Assembly: GCA_022866195.1 (NCBI GenBank)
Contig: JALHUF010000618.1
Span: 1 to 5,625 of the forward strand
Direction of reading: 5' to 3'
DNA length: 5,625 nt
Origin: Terriglobia bacterium
GTDB taxonomy: Bacteria > Acidobacteriota > Terriglobia > UBA7540
Of the stretch, positions 1 through 4,960 are shown in pieces. The notes beneath the pieces were generated by a model. It saw only the letters and a program-made list of their open reading frames with translations, did not search any database and was not told the origin of the DNA. Both the position numbers and the translations under genes were made by a program. Numbering within the stretch: the first letter of the stretch is position 1; each line of letters begins with the position of its first letter.

Positions 1-556
1 CGCCAGCCGCGACCGCGCGGTGGGTCGGCCCGTGGCAATTTCGGCAACTCGGGGCGTCGCCGTTACCGCGACCCTGCTCCCGCCCGTGGACGCTGGCCGT
101 GAACTGCTTCACCTCGGCCTCATGGCAAGTGGTGCAGAGCTCGGTGCCGCGCGTGGCGGGCCGCGCCACGTTGTGGTCACCATGGCAGGTGATGCAGGTT
201 TGGGAGTTGTCAGGTTTGCCCAGCACGGCGTGGGTTCCGGTGGAGAGGTCGCGGGAAACCTCGGCGTGGCACGCAAGACAGGAGGCCGAAGCCGTCTTCG
301 CCGTGTGGGGGAACTTCGCCGCACCAGCGTGGCAGTCCACGCATTGGAGGTCCTTGTGAACGCTCTTCTGGAAAGCCTCCGGGTTCACCGTGATGGTCTT
401 GCCCCGCGAGTTCGTCAGGCCGCTGGATGGGGCGTGACAGGAGAGGCAATCGTCGGCCGCGCGAAGCACCGTCGCCGCCCCCAGAAGCGCGACGGGGAGG
501 AACAGGCCAAGAGGGGAAACTCCTCGCCTCTGTCGCCCTTTTCCCCTGCCGCCCAC
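1..556 (-). CDS. Secreted multihaem c-type cytochrome, C-terminus beyond window edge
   Basis: This reads as a periplasmic electron-transfer protein with covalently bound haem. The 185 visible residues hold six CxxCH haem-binding motifs: CLSCH at 37-41, CVDCH at 72-76, CLACH at 93-97, CITCH at 121-125, CTTCH at 141-145 and CRNCH at 171-175. Extra histidines (H67, H84, H109, H128, H157, H179) could act as distal ligands. An SVH or GTH element recurs before haems 2, 4 and 6, suggesting repeated modules. The N-terminus looks like a signal peptide: a basic stretch with K6, R8, R10 and R11, a hydrophobic run at about 13-31, and probable cleavage near A33. I chose GTG at 556 because of this signal peptide, but no good ribosome site precedes it. 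The frame stays open upstream to ATGs at 634, 643, 688 and 697. The frame is open at base 1, so more haems may follow. The electron partner and exact family are unknown. Confidence 0.85.
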   Translation of the reverse strand, partial: MGGRGKGRQRRGVSPLGLFLPVALLGAATVLRAADDCLSCHAPSSGLTNSRGKTITVNPEAFQKSVHKDLQCVDCHAGAAKFPHTAKTASASCLACHAEVSRDLSTGTHAVLGKPDNSQTCITCHGDHNVARPATRGTELCTTCHEAEVKQFTASVHGREQGRGNGDAPSCRNCHGPTHRAVAAG

Positions 557-590
557 TACGGCAAGGAGCGTCTTCCCAAGGCAATCTCTG

Positions 591-609
591 CCCTCGAGAA
601 TGGCGAGGG
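591..609. repeat. Inverted repeat (6-bp perfect stem, 7-base loop)
   Basis: CCCTCG at 591-596 is the exact reverse complement of CGAGGG at 604-609, with loop AGAATGG. It lies 35 bp upstream of the chosen cytochrome start, so it would fall in the leader mRNA or, if a longer start is used, in the coding sequence. No T tract follows on either strand, so it is not a typical terminator. Confidence 0.45.
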
Positions 610-629
610 ATATCAAGGCTCGAATCTGA

Positions 630-660
630 GGCATTCCACGCATATTGGGTATGGAGTGCC
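630..660. repeat. Inverted repeat (9-bp stem with one wobble, 13-base loop)
   Basis: GGCATTCCA at 630-638 pairs with TGGAGTGCC at 652-660, with a single G:T-type mismatch. It lies upstream of the cytochrome start and covers the alternative ATG starts at 634 and 643. Together with the stem at 591-609 it makes the spacer look structured, possibly a small repetitive palindromic element or a leader structure. Confidence 0.45.
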
Positions 661-832
661 AGAAACCGAAGACAAATATGCTGCCCATCCGGAACATCAG
701 ACACTATGTTGCAGTTTTCATGCCGAGTCCTTGGAATTTTTCAACATAGGCGGCAACCGGTGGGACGGATTCATCTTACCCACGGACGACAATATGTCGG
801 TAGGATTCGTCACGAGGGGCCGAAGGTAATTT

Positions 833-874
833 GCTGACTGGCGGGCCTGACCTGCGGGTTCGGTTCTAGTCAGC
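833..874. repeat. Inverted repeat (7-bp arms, 28-base interior)
   Basis: GCTGACT at 833-839 and AGTCAGC at 868-874 are exact reverse complements. A second short palindrome, GCGGC-GT-GCCGC, sits beside it at 884-895. Both lie downstream of the minus-strand PASTA gene, which ends at 959. They could contribute to 3'-end formation, but no U-rich run follows the stems, so a terminator call is not supported. Confidence 0.35.
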
Positions 875-958
875 CAGGCGTTGGCGGCGTGCCGCAGACA
901 GTAAAACGCATATCCCCGGCGGCGGCTTGAGGCTCTCGGGTGCTACTTGGCAGGAAAG

Positions 959-1687
959 CTACTGCGCCACCTGAAAACCAATGGCCGTGTCGGAGCTGAT
1001 CTTGCTCCCCGGTGCCGGGGACTGATCGAGGATGGTTCCTTGCGGGGCGGCGTCGGTGGGAACGGGAGTCACGGAGCCGATTTTAAGCCCTGCTTTTTCG
1101 GCCGTACGGCGGACGGCCGCCAGCGGCTGACCCACAAAATTAGGGCACAGGTAGGCGGGAGGGGATTCGCCGCGCGACACCAGCAGATTCACCACGGGAC
1201 TGTGCACGTTCGCCGTCAAGGCGGGTGGATCTTGGGCCACGACCTGGTCTGGTTCAGCCCCGGCCCAGGGCAGAGCAGCCACATTACCCACCGTCAACCC
1301 CCGCTGAATCGTGGTGATTTGTGCTGCCCGAAGGCTGGTACCCACCAGATTCGGTACGGCCACCCGCGGCGACCCCAGACTGACCAGCACGTGAACGTGC
1401 TGACCCACTTTGACGCGCGTGCCTGCCGGCGGCTGCTGAGACACGATCTGGTTGGCCGCATATTGGGCACTGAAGAGCTTGTCCTCCACCTTTATCTCCA
1501 GGCCGAGGCCGCTCGTGATGCGCTGTGCCGCTTCCAGCGGTGCGCCGACCAGGTTCGGCATAATCTCCTGGTGGCCTCGGATGCTCAGGCGGATGGTGGT
1601 GATGGCGCTGATCAGGGCAACGGCTACCAGCACCGTGAAGAGCAGGAAGAGGCGGAAGAGTGTTCGAATGCGCTCACGCAGACTCAT
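959..1687 (-). CDS. Membrane-anchored protein with three PASTA domains
   Basis: The protein has 242 residues. A short basic cytoplasmic tail (R4, R6, R8, R12) leads into one hydrophobic segment at about 10-32, so the rest should face the periplasm. Three PASTA modules follow at roughly 42-104, 108-172 and 178-241. Each opens with a P-N-(L/F)-V-G core (44-48, 112-116, 182-186) and contains the Q-x-P-P/A turn (Q85-P86-P87, D153-P154-P155, Q222-S223-P224). PASTA modules are known in PknB-type kinases and penicillin-binding proteins, where they sense or bind peptidoglycan fragments. No kinase or transpeptidase domain is present, so this is a stand-alone PASTA protein of unknown role, perhaps wall-binding. 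ATG at 1687 fits because it begins the basic-plus-TM signal anchor and has GAGAG (1696-1700) 8 bases upstream. The stop is TAG at 959-961. Confidence 0.88.
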   Translation of the reverse strand: MSLRERIRTLFRLFLLFTVLVAVALISAITTIRLSIRGHQEIMPNLVGAPLEAAQRITSGLGLEIKVEDKLFSAQYAANQIVSQQPPAGTRVKVGQHVHVLVSLGSPRVAVPNLVGTSLRAAQITTIQRGLTVGNVAALPWAGAEPDQVVAQDPPALTANVHSPVVNLLVSRGESPPAYLCPNFVGQPLAAVRRTAEKAGLKIGSVTPVPTDAAPQGTILDQSPAPGSKISSDTAIGFQVAQ

Positions 1688-1695
1688 CGCGGACG

Positions 1696-1712
1696 CTCTC
1701 GTGGGGATTTTA
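1696..1712 (-). promoter_or_regulatory. Possible -10 box and ribosome binding site of the PASTA gene
   Basis: On the minus strand, TAAAAT (1712 to 1707) matches the sigma70 -10 consensus at five of six bases. GAGAG (1700 to 1696) lies 8 bases before the ATG at 1687 and could serve as a Shine-Dalgarno. No good -35 hexamer is seen at 16-18 bp. A start near 1700 would leave only about 13 leader bases, so the promoter call is weak. Confidence 0.3.
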
Positions 1713-1841
1713 TCACGGACGCGCGCCTCGGTTGCGACCGATATTCGCTGCGCCTTCCCCGTTGCGCCATCTTCCTGGGGGCGGTGCGCCGGCAGTAATC
1801 ATCAATGGTCCAATGAACCACTCCTCCCATCCGAAGATGAC

Positions 1842-1870
1842 TTGACCTCCCTCCGGAATTTCAGTAGCGT
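1842..1870 (+). promoter_or_regulatory. Candidate sigma70-like promoter of the MBL-lutA-lutB cluster
   Basis: TTGACC at 1842-1847 matches the -35 consensus at five of six bases. Exactly 17 bp later is TAGCGT (1865-1870), a weak -10 with three of six matches. Transcription would begin near 1877, giving a leader of about 15 bases before the ATG at 1892. If used, this promoter excludes the upstream GTG at 1871 as the start codon. It is the best candidate in the 204-bp gap between the divergent genes. Confidence 0.4.
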
Positions 1871-1879
1871 GTGCTCTTC

Positions 1880-1883
1880 GAGG
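1880..1883 (+). promoter_or_regulatory. Ribosome binding site that selects ATG 1892
   Basis: GAGG lies 8 bases upstream of the ATG at 1892. The alternative in-frame GTG at 1871 has no comparable purine-rich site at the right distance. This favours the shorter protein. Confidence 0.5.
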
Positions 1884-1891
1884 CGCAGCCC

Positions 1892-2665
1892 ATGCCTTAC
1901 CACGTTGATGTCCTCAAGATGGGCCAGTGTCAGGTGCGTGGCCCGGAAGTCTACTGGATGGACCGTTGGGAAGCGTGGGAAGAGCTCTACTTCTACATGG
2001 TCCTGGTGCGGGGGGAAGGGAAGGTGGCGGTAATCAATACTGGCCCGCCTTCCGACCTCACGGCGCTCAACGCCCGCTGGACGGCGGCCTTCGGCGAACG
2101 CGGGGCCCTGGTGCGCCGTGAGAGGGAGTGTCCGGAGATGGCGCTCGGCCGGCACGGCGTCACGCCCGTTGATGTGGATCTGGTTCTCATCACACCTTTG
2201 CAGGCTTACGCCGTGGGCAACCTCCCCTTGTTCCGGAATGCGAAGGTCTGTATTTCGCGCCGTGGTTGGATCGAGGACTTCCATGCCCCGCGTTACGAGA
2301 TGCATGTGCCGCGCAAGCTGCGTATCCCCGACGAGGTGCTGGCGTACCTGACACTGGAAGCTCCCGAGAAGCTCCGCTTGCTCGAGGAGGAAGAAACGCT
2401 CCTGCCTGGCCTGGAGGCGTTCTGGGTGGGTACCCACCATCGTTCCTCGATGGCCTTCCTGATCGAGACCGCCGCGGGGCGCGTGGCGGTGACCGATTGC
2501 TGCTTCAAGTACGGGAACATCGAGGAGAACCACCCGCTGGGCATCATGGAAAGCCTGCCGGAATGCATGGCTGCTTACCAGCGCATCCGCGAAGCAGCCG
2601 ACATTGTCATTCCTCTCTATGACCCCGAAGTCCTCGAACGTTTTCCGGAGGGCAAAGTCGCGTGA
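1892..2665 (+). CDS. Metallo-beta-lactamase-fold protein with degenerate metal site (putative pseudoenzyme)
   Basis: The protein has 257 residues from ATG 1892 (264 from GTG 1871; positions below use the 264 numbering, subtract 7 for the ATG). Its order of elements matches the MBL-fold lactonase-like hydrolases: an early strand and turn V-I-N-T-G-P-P (54-60), then L-I-T-P-L-Q-A-Y-A-V-G-N-L-x-L-F (106-121), then G-T-H-H-R-S-S (187-193), A-V-T-D-C (206-210) and I-P-L-Y-D-P-E-V-L-E-R-F-P (247-259). In active relatives the second element is T-H-x-H-x-D-H-x-G-N and the last is P-G-H-D. Here those ligands are P109, Q111, Y113, A114 and Y250. A histidine (H189 or H190) and D209 may remain at two sites. 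It overlaps lutA by 4 bp, suggesting translational coupling. I infer a non-hydrolytic or altered role linked to the Lut system; the substrate is unknown. Confidence 0.8.
   Translation: MPYHVDVLKMGQCQVRGPEVYWMDRWEAWEELYFYMVLVRGEGKVAVINTGPPSDLTALNARWTAAFGERGALVRRERECPEMALGRHGVTPVDVDLVLITPLQAYAVGNLPLFRNAKVCISRRGWIEDFHAPRYEMHVPRKLRIPDEVLAYLTLEAPEKLRLLEEEETLLPGLEAFWVGTHHRSSMAFLIETAAGRVAVTDCCFKYGNIEENHPLGIMESLPECMAAYQRIREAADIVIPLYDPEVLERFPEGKVA
2647..2652 (+). promoter_or_regulatory. Strong ribosome binding site for lutA
   Basis: GGAGGG, inside the end of the MBL-fold gene, lies 9 bases before the GTG at 2662. This supports that start, which overlaps the upstream stop as GTGA. Confidence 0.65.
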
Positions 2666-3411
2666 ACCTGGCAGCGAGAGCGACGCAACCGCGCGTGGCG
2701 CTCTTCATCACCTGCTTGGTGGACCAGTTCTTTCCCCAGATGGGGGAATGCCTCGTTCAGGTGTTGCGGCGGCTGGGAGTGGAGGTGACCTTCAACCCCG
2801 CGCAGACCTGTTGCGGGCAGCCCGCTTTCAACACCGGATACCGTCGGGAGGCCCGCGAGGTAGCGGCGCGCCTCCTGGACCTGTTTGACGACGCAGACTA
2901 CGTGGTGGCGCCCTCGGGCTCGTGTACCGCGATGGTGCGGGTATTCTATCCGGAGCTTTTTGCCAACGATCCGGAACGCCTGCGAAAGGTCGAGCGATTG
3001 CGCAGCCGGTTTCTTGAGTTCTCCGAGTTCCTGGTGAAGGTTCTAGAGGTTGAGGATGTCGGCGCCAGCTTCCCCCATCGGGTGGCCTATCACGATTCCT
3101 GCCACCTTCTCCGCGAGCTGCGTGTCGAGACAGAGCCGCGGCGGTTGATCCGCGCGGTGCGGGGCGTTGAGCTACTTGAACTCGGCGACCACCAGTTGTG
3201 CTGCGGGTTCGGCGGCACTTTTTCTGTCAAGTTCCCCGAAGTCTCGGTGGCCCTGGGGGAGGAGAAGCTGCGGGCGGTGGCTGCGTCCGGCGCCGAGTAC
3301 GTGGTGGCGAATGACGCAGGCTGCCTGATGCATCTGGCGGGAGTGATCCATCGCCAGGGATTGCCTCTGCGGACGATGCACTTGGCAGAGCTGTTGGCAA
3401 AACGAGAATAG
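2662..3411 (+). CDS. lutA: LutA-type (Fe-S)-binding subunit of L-lactate oxidation complex
   Basis: LutA (YkgE in E. coli) is the cysteine-rich subunit of the iron-sulfur, FMN-independent system that oxidises L-lactate to pyruvate in the cytoplasm. The protein has 249 residues, the usual length, and contains two cysteine-rich CCG modules. The first uses C18, the C50-C51-G52-Q53-P54 core and C88. The second uses C147 in H-D-S-C-H, C180-C181-G182-F183-G184-G185 and C221 in N-D-A-G-C. These are the family's typical cofactor-binding cysteines, and none is missing. GTG 2662 is supported by the GGAGGG at 2647-2652 and by its 4-bp overlap with the MBL-fold gene. lutB begins 32 bases after its TAG stop (8 bases if a TTG start is used). 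The same architecture occurs in GlcF and HdrB-like proteins, but size and context with lutB favour LutA. Confidence 0.9.
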   Translation: MNLAARATQPRVALFITCLVDQFFPQMGECLVQVLRRLGVEVTFNPAQTCCGQPAFNTGYRREAREVAARLLDLFDDADYVVAPSGSCTAMVRVFYPELFANDPERLRKVERLRSRFLEFSEFLVKVLEVEDVGASFPHRVAYHDSCHLLRELRVETEPRRLIRAVRGVELLELGDHQLCCGFGGTFSVKFPEVSVALGEEKLRAVAASGAEYVVANDAGCLMHLAGVIHRQGLPLRTMHLAELLAKRE

Positions 3412-3460
3412 AGGCGGCCTTGAGGCCGGCTCCTTCATTGGAGATGGGCAAAACGAGAAT
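3396..3460 (+). repeat. Exact 14-bp direct repeat flanking the lutA/lutB junction
   Basis: GGCAAAACGAGAAT occurs at 3396-3409, the last codons of lutA, and again at 3447-3460, just after the ATG of lutB. The copies are 51 bp apart. They encode A-K-R-E at the lutA end and, in another phase, G-K-T-R-I at the lutB start. This looks like a local duplication at the gene junction or a slippage scar. Confidence 0.7.
3411..3432 (+). promoter_or_regulatory. Intergenic hairpin between lutA and lutB
   Basis: CGGCC (3415-3419) pairs with GGCCG (3424-3428) around a TTGA loop. Beyond one G:G mismatch, three further pairs (3411-3413 with 3430-3432) extend the stem. The possible TTG start of lutB (3420-3422) sits in the loop and its AGAGG ribosome site lies in the left arm. 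The stem could tune lutB translation. No T tract follows, so it is not a terminator. Confidence 0.4.
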
Positions 3461-4880
3461 CCAGAGCGGGCAGATCCATGAGCGCGCGCGCCAAGTGCTG
3501 GCCGACGCGCACCTCCAGGAAGCCTATCGCTCTTCCACCCTGCGCCTGTATACCCATCGTCTGCAAGCGATCAGCGAGCTTCCGGGATTCGAACGGCTGC
3601 GCGAGCGGGCTTACGCGCTCAAGCGCGAGGTGATGGAGCACCTGGATTACTACCTCGCGCAGTTTGCGGAGAACGCCGAAAGGCGCGGTGGGCATATTCA
3701 CTGGGCGGCAACCGCTGCCGAGGCCTGCGCCGTCGTGCGGGAAATCGCTGAGGGCGCGGGTGCCCGAGAAATCGTCAAAGCAAAAACCATGGTCAGCGAG
3801 GAGATCGGGCTGAACCGGGCGCTGGAAGCCGCGGGCGTTCGCCCCTTTGAGACCGACTTGGGCGAATTCATCGTTCAGCTTTCCGGCGAGGGCCCCGCGC
3901 ACATCGTGGCGCCCGCCATGCACATGACGCGGCACGATGTCTCCAAGCTTTTCGTCACCCACATCCATTCCGAGCCCACCGACGTGCCCGAGGAATTGAC
4001 CGCCATCGCGCGGCGGGTGCTGCGGGAGAAATTTGCGCGCGCGGGCCTGGGCTTGAGCGGGGCGAATTTCGCGGTCGCGGAAACCGGGACAATCGTGCTG
4101 GTGGAGAATGAAGGGAACATCCGCTTCTCCACCACTGCCCCCCGCGTTCATGTGGCGCTCGTGGGCATCGAGAAGCTGATCCCCCGGCTGGCCGACCTTG
4201 CGGTCTTTCTGCGCCTGCTGGGCCGCTCCGGGACGGGCCAGAAGCTGACCGTCTACACCTCGCTGCTGACCGGACCGCGCCGCCCGGGTGAAGACGGCCC
4301 CGAAGAGCTGCACGTGGTGCTCGTGGACAATGGCCGGGTGGCCACGCTTGCGGACTCGAAAATGCGCGAGGTGCTCTACTGCATCCGCTGTGGGGGCTGC
4401 CTGAACGCCTGCCCCGTTTATCGGAAAATCGGCGGGCATGCTTACGGCTGGGTGTACAGCGGGCCGATTGGCGCCCTGATTACCCCGCAATTGCTCGGCC
4501 TCGAATCTGCCCGCGAGTTGCCCTTTGCTTCCTCGCTGTGTGCTGTTTGCCGGGACGTGTGTCCGGTCAAGATCAATATTCCCGATCTCTTGCTACAACT
4601 GCGCAGCCAGGCGCAGGAGCAAGTCAGGGCGCCCAGAGAGAAGGGTGCGCTCGTTTCTGAGCGCACGCTGATGCGCCTCTGGGCATGGGCCATGAAGCGA
4701 CCGTGGGCGTATTCCCTGGGCAGCCGCCTGGCGCGCCTCGGCCAACGGCTCATCGCGCGCGAGGGATGGATTCGCCGCCTGGCGCTTTACCCGCTTTCCG
4801 GCTGGACCGAGGGGCGTGATTTGCCGGCCCTCGCGCCCAAGACGTTCCGCGAGCGGTGGAAAGAGATGGGTAAGCAGTGA
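3444..4880 (+). CDS. lutB: LutB-type LUD-domain ferredoxin subunit of L-lactate oxidation complex
   Basis: LutB (YkgF) works with LutA to pass electrons from L-lactate through [4Fe-4S] clusters. The protein has 478 residues from ATG 3444, normal for the family. An N-terminal helical part leads into the LUD (DUF162) domain at about 65-300, with E-T-D-L-G-E-F-I-x-Q, G-L-S-G-A-N-F-A-V-A-E-T-G (203-215), N-E-G-N (222-225) and R-S-G-T-G-Q (261-266). Two ferredoxin motifs follow: C313-I-R-C316-G-G-C319-x3-C323-P and C366-A-V-C369-x3-C373-P. A roughly 105-residue C-terminal tail resembles the DUF3390 end of LutB. The start is uncertain. The ATG has GGAG directly touching it, whereas a TTG at 3420 has AGAGG at 3410-3414 with 5-base spacing, giving 486 residues. 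It belongs to the same operon as lutA. No lutC follows in the window. Confidence 0.92.
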   Translation: MGKTRIQSGQIHERARQVLADAHLQEAYRSSTLRLYTHRLQAISELPGFERLRERAYALKREVMEHLDYYLAQFAENAERRGGHIHWAATAAEACAVVREIAEGAGAREIVKAKTMVSEEIGLNRALEAAGVRPFETDLGEFIVQLSGEGPAHIVAPAMHMTRHDVSKLFVTHIHSEPTDVPEELTAIARRVLREKFARAGLGLSGANFAVAETGTIVLVENEGNIRFSTTAPRVHVALVGIEKLIPRLADLAVFLRLLGRSGTGQKLTVYTSLLTGPRRPGEDGPEELHVVLVDNGRVATLADSKMREVLYCIRCGGCLNACPVYRKIGGHAYGWVYSGPIGALITPQLLGLESARELPFASSLCAVCRDVCPVKINIPDLLLQLRSQAQEQVRAPREKGALVSERTLMRLWAWAMKRPWAYSLGSRLARLGQRLIAREGWIRRLALYPLSGWTEGRDLPALAPKTFRERWKEMGKQ

Positions 4881-4903
4881 CAAGTGACGAGTGACAAGTG
4901 GCG
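4876..4903. repeat. Four tandem heptamer repeats (AGTGACA-type)
   Basis: Consecutive 7-mers read AGTGACA (4876), AGTGACG (4883), AGTGACA (4890) and AGTGGCG (4897). The first overlaps the TGA stop of lutB. Short tandem heptamers of this kind are known from intergenic regions of several bacterial groups, including cyanobacteria. They may vary in copy number between strains. Confidence 0.7.
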
Positions 4904-4912
4904 AGGCCTCGC
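4901..4912. repeat. Perfect 12-bp palindrome
   Basis: GCGAGGCCTCGC is its own reverse complement. It lies 48 bp upstream of the rhamnosidase start and directly abuts the heptamer repeats. It could be a dimer-binding operator for the rhamnosidase gene or a short hairpin after lutB. No T tract follows, so termination is doubtful. Confidence 0.45.
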
Positions 4913-4950
4913 GCAGGAGGATGCTCGGGCTTGTCCCTCATGACAGATGC

Positions 4951-4954
4951 GAGG
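4951..4954 (+). promoter_or_regulatory. Ribosome binding site that selects ATG 4961
   Basis: GAGG lies 6 bases before the ATG at 4961. An in-frame ATG at 4940 is possible, but its nearest purine-rich site, AGGAGG at 4915-4920, is 19 bases away. The AGGAGG also touches an out-of-frame ATG at 4921 that leads to no recognisable protein. Confidence 0.5.
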
Positions 4955-4960
4955 TGTGCC

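Larger units (their letters stand above)
557..958. other. Non-coding spacer with lower GC and small inverted repeats
   Basis: This 402-bp stretch lies between the 3' end of the PASTA gene and the cytochrome start, both on the minus strand. By hand count, bases 601-840 are about 51% GC, clearly below the flanking genes. No reading frame here has recognisable protein features. The cytochrome frame does stay open up to a TAG just beyond 697, so a longer N-terminus is possible. I see no tRNA-like sequence and no convincing Rho-independent terminator with a T tract. It contains inverted repeats at 591-609, 630-660, 787-799, 833-874 and 884-895. It probably carries the promoter and leader of the cytochrome gene, but I could not pick a good -35/-10 pair. 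Confidence 0.5.

Noticed and set aside
557..697. Longer cytochrome start at ATG 634, 643, 688 or 697
   Set aside because: The added residues would place extra sequence before a normal signal peptide and cross a lower-GC, hairpin-rich stretch. Kept only as an alternative to GTG 556.
210..704. Minus-strand open frame of 164 codons overlapping the cytochrome
   Set aside because: It is in a different frame from the haem motifs, is rich in Arg and Pro, and has no protein features. The cytochrome frame explains the region better.
20..829. Long plus-strand open frame of 269 codons opposite the cytochrome
   Set aside because: It runs antisense to six CxxCH motifs and a signal peptide, and its own translation shows no recognisable domain. 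It is a high-GC shadow frame.
833..895. Rho-independent terminator after the PASTA gene
   Set aside because: Inverted repeats exist, but no U-rich tract follows the stems on the minus strand.
947..1798. Plus-strand open frame of 283 codons opposite the PASTA gene
   Set aside because: Antisense to three well-formed PASTA domains, with no recognisable motifs of its own.
1802..2533. Minus-strand open frame of 243 codons opposite the MBL-fold gene
   Set aside because: The plus-strand frame shows family landmarks and operon coupling; the antisense frame shows none.
3582..3596. tRNA T-arm-like string with GGGATTCGAAC
   Set aside because: It lies inside the lutB coding sequence, and no cloverleaf or acceptor stem surrounds it.
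3435..4490. Minus-strand open frame of 351 codons opposite lutB
   Set aside because: LutB is highly conserved on the plus strand. The antisense frame is a product of GC-rich codon use.
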